64,000 nt of DNA, from NCBI GenBank assembly GCA_014872655.1, contig WHHJ01000001.1, positions 17,404 through 81,403 of the forward strand. Reading direction: 5' to 3'. The notes beneath the pieces were generated by a model. It was not told the DNA's origin. It did no database searches and saw nothing but the letters and a program-made list of their open reading frames with translations. Within the stretch, counting starts at the first letter, position 1; every line of letters starts with the position of its first letter. Source of the DNA: Clostridia bacterium. GTDB lineage: Bacteria > Bacillota > Clostridia > Oscillospirales > UBA644. The translations under genes were made by a program, and so were the position numbers. This document shows, one piece after another, positions 8,815 to 18,499 of this stretch.

Positions 8815-9978
8815 TTGAAACGATTTTCAATCAGACGTCAAAAATATATCAATGCAATTACGTTTTTTATAACCGTGTTGGGTATTGCGGGGTTGGTGGT
8901 GGCTCCGGACCGAACTTCTGATGCGGCTGCGGACGGGATTTCTGTTTGTTTGAATACGGTGGTTCCGTCTTTGTTTCCGTTTTTTGTATTTTCTTCTTTG
9001 TTTATTGGGTTAGGATTTGCGCAAAAAATCGGCCGAAGAACCGAGTGGTTGATGCGGCCACTTTTTCATGTGAACGGAGCGTGTTCCGGAATTTTTGTTT
9101 TAGGATTGATTTCGGGATTTCCGGTTGGTGCGAAAACGGCAGTAAAATTATATCAGAGCGGGGGCTGTTCAAAGGTAGAAGCGGAGCGAATGTTGGCATT
9201 TTGCAATAATGCGGGTCCTGCGTTTGTTTTGGGGACCGTGGGAATGGGCATTTGGAATAGCCCTTCTGCCGGATGGATTTTATTGAGTTCTCAGATAGCC
9301 GCTTCTGTATTGACGGGAATCTTATTTTCTCGAATTTGGCGCAGCAGCAGCCAGGATCGCTTTTCTCCGGCAGTATTATCACAACCAAAACAGGAGCGGC
9401 GTCCCTTTTTCAGCGTTTTTGTTTCATCGGTTCGGGACGCGGCAGTCAGTATGGTATATATCTGCGCTTTTATCATTTTTTTTGCCGTGATTATTTCCAT
9501 GTTGCAAGGATTTGGAATCATTCCCGCGTTGGCAAAAGGAATCTGTGCGATATTTCCGTTTGATTTGCAAACGGTAGAGAATGCCCTCGCGGGAGTTTTT
9601 GAGATGACTACGGGGGTACGCATGGTCGGAAATGCGGCTCCGGTCATTCGCAGTTTAACGCTTACCGGCGCCATTTTGGGTTGGGCCGGATTTTCGGTAC
9701 ATTGTCAGGTTTTAACGTTTGTGTATGAAAGCGGGCTGAGTACTGCCCCGTACTTTTGGGGCAAAATCTTGCAGACCGTTTTTTCGGGATTGTTCACGTT
9801 CTTGCTTTCCTGGCTGTTTCATTTGGATTCTGTTCAGACTTTAAGTCAAGCTGTTCCGGCCTTTTCTTCTTCGTTTGTTTTCTCGTATCGCTATATGTTG
9901 TTTTCCGTTTGTATTGGGGTTGCTTTGATGTGTTTTGGCTCTTTGTTTGTGCTTCTTGTTCAAAACCGAAAAAATTAG
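8815..9978 (+). CDS. ylbJ: Sporulation integral membrane protein YlbJ
   Basis: A polytopic membrane protein of about 387 residues with Gate-type domains; the hallmark segments GFPVGAKTA, CNNAGPAFVLGTVG and FEMTTGVRM match YlbJ. In Bacillus subtilis YlbJ is needed for spore formation in the mother cell (family knowledge). The open frame begins at 8668, antisense to the hydrolase gene, but the SD-like GGTGATC at 8805-8811 points to the TTG at 8815, giving the usual N-terminus rich in basic residues before the first helix. A GTG at 8806 overlaps the SD and is less likely. It is monocistronic here; the next gene has its own promoter. Confidence 0.85.
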   Translation: MKRFSIRRQKYINAITFFITVLGIAGLVVAPDRTSDAAADGISVCLNTVVPSLFPFFVFSSLFIGLGFAQKIGRRTEWLMRPLFHVNGACSGIFVLGLISGFPVGAKTAVKLYQSGGCSKVEAERMLAFCNNAGPAFVLGTVGMGIWNSPSAGWILLSSQIAASVLTGILFSRIWRSSSQDRFSPAVLSQPKQERRPFFSVFVSSVRDAAVSMVYICAFIIFFAVIISMLQGFGIIPALAKGICAIFPFDLQTVENALAGVFEMTTGVRMVGNAAPVIRSLTLTGAILGWAGFSVHCQVLTFVYESGLSTAPYFWGKILQTVFSGLFTFLLSWLFHLDSVQTLSQAVPAFSSSFVFSYRYMLFSVCIGVALMCFGSLFVLLVQNRKN

Positions 9979-9989
9979 GAAAAATGCAC

Positions 9990-10018
9990 TTGACAAGCGT
10001 AAATAAATGTGCTAAACT
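9990..10018 (+). promoter_or_regulatory. Strong sigma-A-type promoter for the glycyl radical enzyme operon
   Basis: TTGACA (9990-9995), 17-base spacer, TAAACT (10013-10018). A very A/T-rich palindromic stretch (10048-10068) lies between the promoter and the activase start. Confidence 0.75.
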
Positions 10019-10085
10019 GCCCTTGATATTAGAACATATAATAAGAAATTTTTTTAAAAAAAATTTTTGAGAAAAGGGTAGCAAT

Positions 10086-11018
10086 ATGGAGCAGACGGGT
10101 GTCGTGTTCGACATTCAGAAATTTTCTATTCATGACGGGTATGGGATTCGTACGACAGTCTTTTTAAAGGGCTGTAACAACCGGTGCCTGTGGTGCCATA
10201 ATCCGGAGTCTTTATCCATGCGGCCGCAACTACAGTTTACGGCAAGCCGGTGTATCGGATGCGGCGCCTGTGCACGGGTTTGCAAACACGGCGTGTTCAG
10301 CCCGGACGGAAGTTTATTGGCAGATCGGTGCGTGCATTGCGGAGATTGTGCAGAAGTTTGTTGTACCAAAGCTCGGCAAATAATCGGCAAAACGATGACG
10401 GTGGATGAAGTCTTTGCTCAGATTGAAGCCGATCGGGATTTTTATAACAATACCGGAGGCGGCGTTACTTTTTCGGGCGGAGAACCGATGCTGCAGGCGG
10501 ATTTTGTAGCGGCGGTTGCTAAAAAGTGCCGCGAGACAGGTATTGATGTATGTATTCAAACGGCATGCAATGTGCCGTATTCGGAATTTGAAAAAGTTCT
10601 ACCGTATACGGATACGATGATGTGTGATTTTAAAGTGTTTGATGATACATTGCATCAAAAATATGTTGGCGTTTCTAACGTTCGCATTATGGAAAATTTA
10701 CAGCGGCTGGCTTCAGAAAATGTGCGGTTGATTGTTCGGACGCCGATTGTCGGCGGGGTGAATGATACGTCGGAAGAGGTTGAGCAGATCAGTCGGTTTA
10801 TTCAGCCGTTTGCGAATTTGGATTATTATGAATTGTTACGGTATCATGCTTACGGTTTAGGAAAGTTGGAAGGGCTTCAGATGTCGTTTGGCCAGGAGTT
10901 TGAGGTGCCGACCGAAGAGCAAATGAAACAGTTGACAGATATCGCAAAACAGTATATTTCAAGAGTGAAAAGTTGTGTTTCCGAGCTGGAACCAGCCGGA
11001 AGTAGTTTGGGGGAGTGA
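10086..11018 (+). CDS. Glycyl radical enzyme activating enzyme (radical SAM, PflA family)
   Basis: A 310-residue radical SAM enzyme that would install the glycyl radical on its partner. The radical SAM cluster motif CNNRCLWCH lies near residues 30-38, followed by an inserted two-[4Fe-4S] ferredoxin domain (CIGCGACARVC and CVHCGDCAEVC, about residues 57-100). The SAM-binding GGxP-type motif is FSGGEPML. The extra ferredoxin domain is typical of activases for non-PFL glycyl radical enzymes such as dehydratases, lyases and decarboxylases, whereas PflA itself lacks it. Its TGA lies 2 bases before the radical enzyme ATG, so the pair is translationally linked. Confidence 0.93.
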   Translation: MEQTGVVFDIQKFSIHDGYGIRTTVFLKGCNNRCLWCHNPESLSMRPQLQFTASRCIGCGACARVCKHGVFSPDGSLLADRCVHCGDCAEVCCTKARQIIGKTMTVDEVFAQIEADRDFYNNTGGGVTFSGGEPMLQADFVAAVAKKCRETGIDVCIQTACNVPYSEFEKVLPYTDTMMCDFKVFDDTLHQKYVGVSNVRIMENLQRLASENVRLIVRTPIVGGVNDTSEEVEQISRFIQPFANLDYYELLRYHAYGLGKLEGLQMSFGQEFEVPTEEQMKQLTDIAKQYISRVKSCVSELEPAGSSLGE

Positions 11019-11020
11019 AT

Positions 11021-13135
11021 ATGATTCAAAGATTGTCAGATAAAACGCGTGAAATGGCTTATGAGGCTTTATTAGGTAAATGGGGTAAACAACTGATTCC
11101 CACGCCGATTGTGCTGACGGAACAAGAGGAGCAACAGTATCCGGACGTGGGTGATATGGTGTATGCGCTGGGGGTAAAGCATATTGCGCAGGAAGCCCCA
11201 ATCCGGATTACGCCGGACGAGCTTTTGGTGGGGGCCACGACCTTGAAAGAAGGCCCGTGGCACCAGGTTCCGGTTCGCAGACGAAACGGAAACATCTTGA
11301 CAGACAGTATTTCGCATGTTACGCTTGGCTTTGACGAGGTGCTGAAAATCGGATATCGCGGGCTGCGGTCGCATGTTGAGAACCGGTTGTCTCGCCGTGG
11401 TGATTTAGATGAAAAACAAGTTGAATTTTTACAGGCTTGTTTGGTGACTTTGGACGCGATGCAGATTTGGCATACGCGGTATATGCAGCTTCTGGATGAA
11501 CGGATATCACAGAGCGAAGGCGAACAGAAGACACATTATGAACAAATCCGGGAAAATCTAAAAGATGTTCCAGAAAATCCGCCGAAAAATTTCCGTGAGG
11601 CGATTCAGTCCTTATGGTTTATGTTTGCTTGGCAGCGGCAGTGTGGGAACTGGCCCGGAATCGGAAGAATCGATGTGATGCTGGGCGATTTTCTCAAACA
11701 GGACCTTGCAGACGGAACGATTACGCTGGATGAAGCGCGCGAGTATGTGGCGCATTTTTGGATCAAAGGTTGTGAATGGATCGGAGAATCCGGTTTATTT
11801 GATGGATCCGGAGATGGTCAGCACTATCAAAACATCATTTTGTCCGGTGTGGATGAAGACGGCAAGGATATTGAAAACGAGATGACCTTTTTGGTCTTGG
11901 ACGTGGTCGAGGAAACATTGATCAGCGATTTTCCGGTGTCCGTCCGGATTAGCAAGCGCACCTCGGAAAAACTGTTCCGCCGGATTGCCGAGGTACAGCG
12001 TTTGGGGACCGGTACGATTGCAGTTTATAATAATGATTTTGTCATTGACTCTTTGGTTAAATTCGGATATGATTTGAAAGAGGCCCGCAATTTTGCAAAT
12101 GACGGTTGTTGGGAAATTCAAATCCCGGGTAAAACGTGTTTTTCTTATCATCCGTTGGATACGGTAATGATGCTGGATGAAGCATTGGGGTTGCATTCGG
12201 ATGAAATTCCGGATTATCAGTCTTTTGAAGAAGTTTATGCGGCTTATGACGCGATTGTACAAAAAAACATTCAAACGCTGATGGACGGAGCCGATCAGTA
12301 CGGCCGGACCGGACGGTATAATACGTGTGTATCCTTGTTTACTGAGGGCTGTATTGAAAATGCGCGCGGATATTTTCAGCGCGGAGCAAAATATTATGTT
12401 TTGTCTCCCCATATGGCCAGTGTGGGCAGCGTTGCGGATTCGCTTTATTGTATCAAGAAATTTGTATTTGATGAAAAATTGCTCACGTTTCAAAAGTTGG
12501 TTACTTGCCTTAAAAATAACTGGGAAGGCGAAGAACCTCTGCGTCAGTGGATTCTGAACCATTTTGAAGGATTTGGAAACGCCAATCCTGAAGCGGATGC
12601 AATGGCTCGCAGAGTCTTGCATGATTTTGCACGTTTTCAGACAGAGGTGAAGGTGCGGGACGGGGTTCTGCGTCCGGCTGGCGTCAGCACATTTGGCCGA
12701 GAGATTTCTTGGCGCGGGCAGAGAATGGCACAGGCAGACGGTCATAAAGCACATGATATCTTATCTGCGAATATTACGCCTGCAGTTGGTCAGGATAAGA
12801 TGGGCCCGACAGCAATTTTGACCTCTGTTGGTTCGTTGGGATTAGATTGTATTGCAAACGGAACGGCGCTGGATCTGAAAATTTGTCCGGGCAGTATTGA
12901 AGGCGAAGACGGGCTTCAGGCGATGATTGGGTTGTATAAGACCTTTATTGATAAAGGATGTATTTTTACCCATATCAATGTGGTAGATGATAAGGTTTTG
13001 CGGGATGCCGTCATTCATCCGGATCTGTATCAGACGTTGGCGGTGCGTGTTTCCGGTTGGTGTGCAAGATTTGTTACCTTGTCTCCGGAGTGGCAAGAAA
13101 TGATTATCAAGCGGAACATGCAGACAAAAGCATAA
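11021..13135 (+). CDS. Glycyl radical enzyme of unassigned substrate (PFL-like family)
   Basis: A 704-residue glycyl radical enzyme. The C-terminal radical loop reads RVSGWCARF, where the Gly would carry the radical, and the active-site loop reads NDGCWE. The Cys-x-Glu arrangement resembles dehydratase, lyase or decarboxylase members, where the Glu acts as base, and not pyruvate formate-lyase, which has two adjacent Cys. The protein is shorter than the usual 780-850 residues. The longest frame starts at a GTG at 11015, but GGGGGAG places the ATG at 11021 as the start. It is paired with the preceding ferredoxin-type activase. No microcompartment genes or obvious substrate genes lie nearby, so the reaction is not predicted. 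A hairpin follows the stop. Confidence 0.88.
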   Translation: MIQRLSDKTREMAYEALLGKWGKQLIPTPIVLTEQEEQQYPDVGDMVYALGVKHIAQEAPIRITPDELLVGATTLKEGPWHQVPVRRRNGNILTDSISHVTLGFDEVLKIGYRGLRSHVENRLSRRGDLDEKQVEFLQACLVTLDAMQIWHTRYMQLLDERISQSEGEQKTHYEQIRENLKDVPENPPKNFREAIQSLWFMFAWQRQCGNWPGIGRIDVMLGDFLKQDLADGTITLDEAREYVAHFWIKGCEWIGESGLFDGSGDGQHYQNIILSGVDEDGKDIENEMTFLVLDVVEETLISDFPVSVRISKRTSEKLFRRIAEVQRLGTGTIAVYNNDFVIDSLVKFGYDLKEARNFANDGCWEIQIPGKTCFSYHPLDTVMMLDEALGLHSDEIPDYQSFEEVYAAYDAIVQKNIQTLMDGADQYGRTGRYNTCVSLFTEGCIENARGYFQRGAKYYVLSPHMASVGSVADSLYCIKKFVFDEKLLTFQKLVTCLKNNWEGEEPLRQWILNHFEGFGNANPEADAMARRVLHDFARFQTEVKVRDGVLRPAGVSTFGREISWRGQRMAQADGHKAHDILSANITPAVGQDKMGPTAILTSVGSLGLDCIANGTALDLKICPGSIEGEDGLQAMIGLYKTFIDKGCIFTHINVVDDKVLRDAVIHPDLYQTLAVRVSGWCARFVTLSPEWQEMIIKRNMQTKA

Positions 13136-13146
13136 AGGTTTATTTT

Positions 13147-13176
13147 ACAGATCGTGCACCCATGTGTACGATCTGT
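13147..13176 (+). terminator. Hairpin after the glycyl radical enzyme, possible weak terminator
   Basis: A 13-bp stem with one G-U pair (ACAGATCGTGCAC with GTGTACGATCTGT) begins 11 bases after the stop. The following CTTGTTGG is not a proper T tract, so termination may be partial and helD may be read through. Confidence 0.5.
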
Positions 13177-13195
13177 CTTGTTGGAGAGGGTTTTT

Positions 13196-15331
13196 ATGGA
13201 TATAACACAACAGGAACAGCAGCATTTATCGCAAGTTTTGGATTATATTCGCCGACAGCTGGGTGATTATCAGCAAAGCGGAAAAGATTTGCGTGCGTAT
13301 ATTTTGGAACAGCGACGTCGAACCTGGGACGATTTTGCCCGTGCGTCGGAAAATCCGGACGGGTACCAGGAAGTGCTTCAGATCGCGCAGACGGAACAAC
13401 GGGATGTGCAGCGCTTTGAGCGGATTGAAGAACAAAAAAAAGTGCTGGCCATGTTGGCGGATAATCCTTATTTTGCCCGGTTGGACGTCGAGGAAGACGG
13501 CGACGTGGATACGATGTATATCGGCCGGCGCGCGCTGGTGCAGGAGGAGACTTCTGATTTGCTTGTCTGCGATTGGCGGTCGGATATTGCGGCGCTGTTT
13601 TATGAGTCCGGATTAGGTAAAACACAGTATTCGGGACCATACGGGAAAATAGATTGTAACTTGCTGCTGCGTCGGCAGTTCCGCATTGAACAGGGAAAAC
13701 TGTTGGCCTGGTTTGACAGCGATATTGCCATTGAAGATGATATCCTGCAGGCACAGCTGGGCAGCGACAGCGATACCAAATTAAAAACGATTGTATCCAC
13801 GATTCAAAAAGAGCAGAATGCCGTGATTCGGAACTTGACTGATCGCCTGGTTTTGGTCAGCGGCGTTGCCGGAAGCGGAAAAACATCGATTGCGCTGCAT
13901 CGGTTGGCCTATTTGATGTATCGCTTGCGCGGAAAACTTTCTTCTGCGGAGATTATCATTTTTTCACCCAACAATGTGTTTAATTCTTATATTGCGGACG
14001 TATTGCCCGATCTGGGCGAAGAAAAGGTGATCCAGACCAGCATGGTCGAATACTTCGGACGGTATCTTCCCGGTAAAACGGTGTTGTCCGCGACAGAGCA
14101 GGCCGAACGGCTTTTGCACCATCGTACGGATCCGGCGGAAATTGTCCAGAAAGGGTCCGAAGAATTTCGTTTGCATTTGCAACGCTTTTTTGAGGCTCAT
14201 GCGGCGGAGTATGTCCGGCCACAGGATTTGATGTATTATGACGAGGTTGTTTATACGCAGCAGCAGTTGTATACACTGTATTTTGAAGAATGCCGCGCGT
14301 ACAAGCCGGCGATCCGTGTTCGGAAAATTCTGGATGGGTTAGAGGAGTATTTGGAAACAACTTTTCGGGGCACCCGAGACAAGCAGTATCAGTTGCAGGT
14401 AACCGAAAACGGCGCGATTGCCTTTACGGACGAGGAACTGCAGCAGGAAATAGAAGCCTGTTGGCAAGCGGATAAAAACCGTATCTTACAGCAGGCCCGT
14501 CAGATGTTGCAGGTTGATGTGTATCGGATGTATGTGCAGGCTTTGAAAGAAATTTCCGGCCCAATGGCCGAGCAGTGTCGGCAGTTGTTTGCACAAAATC
14601 AGGTTCGGTATGAGGATTTGTTTGCCCTGTGCTATTTGTTGTTTTTGTGCGGAAGTTTACCGACGTGTCCTAAAATTAAGCATGTGGTAGTGGATGAGGC
14701 ACAGGATTATCCGCCGCTTGTTTATCGGTTGATGGCTCAGGTGTTCTCTGGGGCGTCTCATACCGTTTTAGGCGATTTGAATCAGGCGTTTTTGCCGCAT
14801 TTTGAGCAATTGAAACAAATTGCGTTATGTTACGAACCGATTTCGGCACGTTATTTTGAATTGCATAAAAGTTATCGCTCGACGATCGAGATCAATACGT
14901 ATTTGTCGGGGATTGTGAGCAATGGTGCGGATATGACGTTCTTTGCCCGTCACGGCCGGCCGGTACAGACCGTTTCATGTAGTCAATTGGAGCAGGTAGT
15001 AAAAGAGTTGGCTGCGTTTCGGTCCAAAGCTGTTGTTTGTAAGGATGAGGAAGAATGTCAGTGCGTTTATCAGCGATTGAAGGCGGCTGGGATTTCCACG
15101 ACGTTGTTGGGCAGCGAGGATATTTTATATCCGGACCGAACGGTTGTGGTGGCTTCGTATTTGACGAAGGGGCTTGAATTCGATGCGGTTGTCGTGGCGG
15201 ACGCATCTGAGAAAAATTGGGCGACGCCGATGGAAAAACAGGCCTTTTATGTCGGGGCTTCGCGGGCGATGCATGCATTGGTGTTGTGTCGGGATGACGA
15301 ATCAAGCGATATGGATGGATGCAGTCGGTAA
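13196..15331 (+). CDS. HelD-like superfamily 1 helicase/ATPase
   Basis: A 711-residue UvrD/Rep-like protein. The N-terminal 200 residues form the long helical segment that precedes the motor in HelD-type proteins; Walker A is VAGSGKTS near residue 225, the Walker B/DEAQ motif is VVDEAQDYPP, and late helicase motifs include TKGLEFDAVVV. HelD proteins recycle RNA polymerase by removing it from DNA in Firmicutes (family knowledge); a DNA-helicase-IV-like role is the alternative. The frame is open from 13154, but GGAGAGGG at 13182 places the ATG at 13196. Confidence 0.82.
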   Translation: MDITQQEQQHLSQVLDYIRRQLGDYQQSGKDLRAYILEQRRRTWDDFARASENPDGYQEVLQIAQTEQRDVQRFERIEEQKKVLAMLADNPYFARLDVEEDGDVDTMYIGRRALVQEETSDLLVCDWRSDIAALFYESGLGKTQYSGPYGKIDCNLLLRRQFRIEQGKLLAWFDSDIAIEDDILQAQLGSDSDTKLKTIVSTIQKEQNAVIRNLTDRLVLVSGVAGSGKTSIALHRLAYLMYRLRGKLSSAEIIIFSPNNVFNSYIADVLPDLGEEKVIQTSMVEYFGRYLPGKTVLSATEQAERLLHHRTDPAEIVQKGSEEFRLHLQRFFEAHAAEYVRPQDLMYYDEVVYTQQQLYTLYFEECRAYKPAIRVRKILDGLEEYLETTFRGTRDKQYQLQVTENGAIAFTDEELQQEIEACWQADKNRILQQARQMLQVDVYRMYVQALKEISGPMAEQCRQLFAQNQVRYEDLFALCYLLFLCGSLPTCPKIKHVVVDEAQDYPPLVYRLMAQVFSGASHTVLGDLNQAFLPHFEQLKQIALCYEPISARYFELHKSYRSTIEINTYLSGIVSNGADMTFFARHGRPVQTVSCSQLEQVVKELAAFRSKAVVCKDEEECQCVYQRLKAAGISTTLLGSEDILYPDRTVVVASYLTKGLEFDAVVVADASEKNWATPMEKQAFYVGASRAMHALVLCRDDESSDMDGCSR

Positions 15332-15464
15332 GGCCAATCTTTTACAAAGACGGTATTAAAGTGCAAAAAGTCTTTGTTTGAGGCGTTTCTTCGATTTCGG
15401 ATGAGGTTAGGGCGCCTCGATTGAATTGGAGATTTTGAATGGTGTGATAATATTTGCAGAATAC

Positions 15465-15500
15465 AAAACCGGACTCTCCGATTAAAGAGTGTCCGGTTTT
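15465..15500 (-). terminator. Terminator between helD and ppk (probably bidirectional)
   Basis: AAAACCGGA-CTCT pairs with AGAGTGTCCGGTTTT, with a two-base bulge. T-rich ends occur on both strands, so it can end ppk from the right and helD from the left. Confidence 0.75.
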
Positions 15501-15509
15501 ATGTTGTGT

Positions 15510-17609
15510 TTACTTGTGAAATAAACGAGAAAACCATGATTTTATAAAGGATTTGGGCTGAAGCGGACGAGGTAATTTCGGCGCGTGCCAGAGCAGTTGG
15601 TCTTGGCTGTCTATTTTGTCTTTGGCCGCATAGATCGGGGTATACGTGCCATCACTTTTCATTTGCCGCCCTTTTGCGGTATCCGACAAGAGTAAATCCA
15701 TGTAGTCCAACAGCATTTTTCGGATATCCGGATCCAGGACCGGGCAGGCGATTTCTACACGGCGGGTTTGGTTGCGTGTCATCAGATCCGCCGATGAAAT
15801 GTATAACTTCATCTCCGGCCCCTCGCCGAATGCATAAATGCGAGAGTGTTCCAACAGTCTGCCGACGATACTGGTGATAGTAATATTGTCGGTTTTTCCG
15901 CCGATTCCCGGCAAGATGCAGCAAATACCCCGGATGACCATGGTAATTTTGGCTCCGCATTGCGACGCGTATGCTAAATGATCGATCATGTCTCGTTCGG
16001 TTACCGAATTGGCTTTGATAAAAATGCGGCCTTGTGCTCCTTTTACGGCTTCTTGGTCAATCATGTGAAGCAACTTGTTTTTCATCTCATTCGGAGCCAC
16101 AAGCAGTTCGTCATATTTTCCGTCCAAGTTGCCGATTAACATGTTTTGAAAAAACTGAACGGCGTCCGCGGCAATATTTTCGTCTGCCGTCATCAAGGAC
16201 AGATCGGTATATAGCTGGGCCGTTTTTTCATTATAGTTTCCGGTTCCAATTTGGGTAATGTAGGACAGGCGACCTTTATTTTTATAAGTAATCAGACAGA
16301 TCTTGCTGTGGCATTTATAATTTTCTATCCCATATATAACGCGGCAGCCCGATTCTTCCAATCGTTTGGCCCAGTCAATATTATTTTGTTCGTCAAAACG
16401 GGCCCGTAGTTCCATCAATACCGTAACTTCTTTGCCGTTTTCGGCGGCTTCACACAAGTATTTTGCAACGGCCGAGTGGGAAGAAAGACGATAAATCGTG
16501 ATTTTGATAGAAAGCACGGAGGCATCGTATGCTGATTGTTTGAGCAATTGCAAAAAGGGCGTCATCGAGTGATAGGGATACATCAGCATCACGTCTTTGA
16601 GACGAATCTGATCGGCGATTTTTTCCTTTTCCGTAAAACATGCCGGGATCTCCGGGGTTGCCTTGCGATAGTACAACTCCGGATCAAATCCTTTAAAGGA
16701 GAGCATATATTCTGTCCGAAGCGGACAAATAGAATAATAGACCTGTTTTTTTGGCAAATTCAGGCGTTGTAGCAGTTTTTCTTCCAACGGCCCCTGTTCG
16801 CCTTGAATTTCTAATCGGACGGGGGCGAGTCGATCGCGCTTTTTCAGCAATTTGGACATTTTGCTCATATAATCCGGTGCGTCTTCGTCAAACTTCTCGT
16901 CATCAAAGCTCAGGTCTGCATTGCGTGTGACACAAATGACCGCGGTCTGTTCCGCTTTGTATCCCGGAAAGCAATGTTTGAGCTGCGCACAGATCAGCGT
17001 TTCCATGCGGATGTAGGAACCCGGACGCTGCGGAAATTTTAAAATGGGCTCTGCCGATTGCGGAACCGGGATTATCCCCAGCATCTGATGCTGCCCTTTC
17101 CGGAGTACGGCGGCAACATACAGCGCTTTGTTTTTGAGGTGCGGGAAAGGGTGCCCGGGATCGATAATTTGAGGCGAAAGAATCGGCGCGATAAAGTTTT
17201 TGTAGTATTGATCGGCGTATTTTTTTAATTCTTTATCTAATTGGTCATAGGATAAGTCGATAATTCCATAGGGCTTTAGTCGGGCCATTAAGGTCATGTA
17301 TACCGCATCGCGGTAGTGCATCAGTGGCGATACTTTTTCAAAAATGGCACGCAGCTGTTCGACCGGCTTTTTGCCGGATTTGTTATCTTCTTTATCGGGA
17401 ACCATGACGGCCAGATCTTCTAAACTGCCAACGCGGATCATAAAAAATTCGTCAAGATTTGTCGAGAAGATAGACAAAAATTTTAACCGCTCCAACAGCG
17501 GTACCGTCTCGTCCGTGGCTTCGTCAAGCACGCGCTTATTAAATTCCAGCCAGCTTAGTTCTCGGTTTTGTGTGTAGGATAAATCGTAGGATTCATCAAT
17601 TTTTGACAT
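15510..17609 (-). CDS. ppk1: Polyphosphate kinase 1
   Basis: A 699-residue enzyme that polymerises the ATP gamma-phosphate into polyphosphate. The autophosphorylated histidine is in CHSKICLI at His434, the second active-site histidine is in LLEHSRIYAFG, and the conserved YISSADLMTRN with NQTRRVE follows. The N-terminal helical domain contains LSWLEFNKRVLDEA, as in the family. Length matches PPK1. It lies downstream of ppx in a two-gene operon and begins 55 bases inside the ppx coding region, so translation of the two is probably coupled. Confidence 0.96.
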   Translation of the reverse strand: MSKIDESYDLSYTQNRELSWLEFNKRVLDEATDETVPLLERLKFLSIFSTNLDEFFMIRVGSLEDLAVMVPDKEDNKSGKKPVEQLRAIFEKVSPLMHYRDAVYMTLMARLKPYGIIDLSYDQLDKELKKYADQYYKNFIAPILSPQIIDPGHPFPHLKNKALYVAAVLRKGQHQMLGIIPVPQSAEPILKFPQRPGSYIRMETLICAQLKHCFPGYKAEQTAVICVTRNADLSFDDEKFDEDAPDYMSKMSKLLKKRDRLAPVRLEIQGEQGPLEEKLLQRLNLPKKQVYYSICPLRTEYMLSFKGFDPELYYRKATPEIPACFTEKEKIADQIRLKDVMLMYPYHSMTPFLQLLKQSAYDASVLSIKITIYRLSSHSAVAKYLCEAAENGKEVTVLMELRARFDEQNNIDWAKRLEESGCRVIYGIENYKCHSKICLITYKNKGRLSYITQIGTGNYNEKTAQLYTDLSLMTADENIAADAVQFFQNMLIGNLDGKYDELLVAPNEMKNKLLHMIDQEAVKGAQGRIFIKANSVTERDMIDHLAYASQCGAKITMVIRGICCILPGIGGKTDNITITSIVGRLLEHSRIYAFGEGPEMKLYISSADLMTRNQTRRVEIACPVLDPDIRKMLLDYMDLLLSDTAKGRQMKSDGTYTPIYAAKDKIDSQDQLLWHAPKLPRPLQPKSFIKSWFSRLFHK

Positions 17610-18469
17610 AGGTACCCCTCTCTGACGCCGTACTTGCTGATGACGAGCTTGCTGCTGTCAAATCGTTTGATTAATTTGGAGATAATCAGCATGCCCGGGA
17701 TAATGGTATGGATTCTGTCGGGACAGTTTTTCAGAATCAAATCTTTGGCTTTCTTTTCGTCTTTTAACAAAATGTGTTTGATTTTGAGAAATTCGGCGCG
17801 GTCGATTTCGGACGACTGCTTGTCAAATAAATCGTTTGAAATCTTCAGCAGGGCCCGTGCCGTCCCACCGACCCCGCAAAGAATATCGGCTTGTGCAGAT
17901 TGTTGTTCTGCAAGAACTTGGTCTATTTTGTTTTTGATGTTTTTCAGTTCCTGTTTTTTAGGTAGTAAATGGGATACGTTTTCTTTAAACAACGTCAGAC
18001 AGCCAACTTGAAAACTTTTTGCGGAAGTGATAACATCTTGGTCTAATAATACGATTTCCGTACTGCCGCCGCCAATATCAAATATGGCGTTTACGTTTTG
18101 AGTAACGGCTTTTAATGCCCCTTTGCAGCCGTATTCGGCTTCCGTTTTTCCGGCAATGACGTCTACTTCGATCCCGGTATGTTGTTTGATATATTCTACC
18201 GCTTCATCCGTATTGGTGATGTTGCGCAGCGAGGCCGTTGCAAAAACGGAAAAATTGTTAATTTCAAGATTTTTTAAGATGTCCGAAAAGTTTAAGAGTA
18301 TATCGCAGGCCTTTTGCATGCCGTCTTGTGACATTTGGCCGTCTATGATATATCCGGCAAGCCCTGCCGTTTCTTTTTCCGAAAACAGTAAGTGGAAGGC
18401 GTCTGCATCGGTATTGTATACAGACAGCCGAACGGTATTGGAACCTAAATCTACAAGTGCGCGTTTCAT
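17555..18469 (-). CDS. ppx: Exopolyphosphatase/guanosine pentaphosphatase (Ppx/GppA family)
   Basis: A 304-residue ASKHA-fold phosphatase. Phosphate loops VDLGSNTVRLSVY at the N-terminus and IFDIGGGSTEIVLLD near residue 135 are the family signatures. At 304 residues it is the short form made of the two ASKHA domains, without the C-terminal HD domain of longer enzymes. Its 3' end overlaps ppk by 55 bases. With ppk it would set polyphosphate levels in the cytosol. A strong promoter lies upstream. Confidence 0.93.
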   Translation of the reverse strand: MKRALVDLGSNTVRLSVYNTDADAFHLLFSEKETAGLAGYIIDGQMSQDGMQKACDILLNFSDILKNLEINNFSVFATASLRNITNTDEAVEYIKQHTGIEVDVIAGKTEAEYGCKGALKAVTQNVNAIFDIGGGSTEIVLLDQDVITSAKSFQVGCLTLFKENVSHLLPKKQELKNIKNKIDQVLAEQQSAQADILCGVGGTARALLKISNDLFDKQSSEIDRAEFLKIKHILLKDEKKAKDLILKNCPDRIHTIIPGMLIISKLIKRFDSSKLVISKYGVREGYLCQKLMNPTIYPTHKTEN

Positions 18470-18499
18470 TTTTGTTGTTCTCCTTTTTTTTCATGTTAC

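Noticed and set aside
11795..12754. A 319-codon minus-strand open frame antisense to the glycyl radical enzyme
   Set aside because: It lies wholly within a well-supported gene, has no SD or domain, and its composition is that of an antisense shadow.
15332..15464. Hairpin-like ACAAAGAC...GTCTTTGT and GAGGCG...CGCCTC pairs after helD
   Set aside because: The loops are long (18 bases or more) and pairing is short, so I could not support a separate terminator or RNA here.
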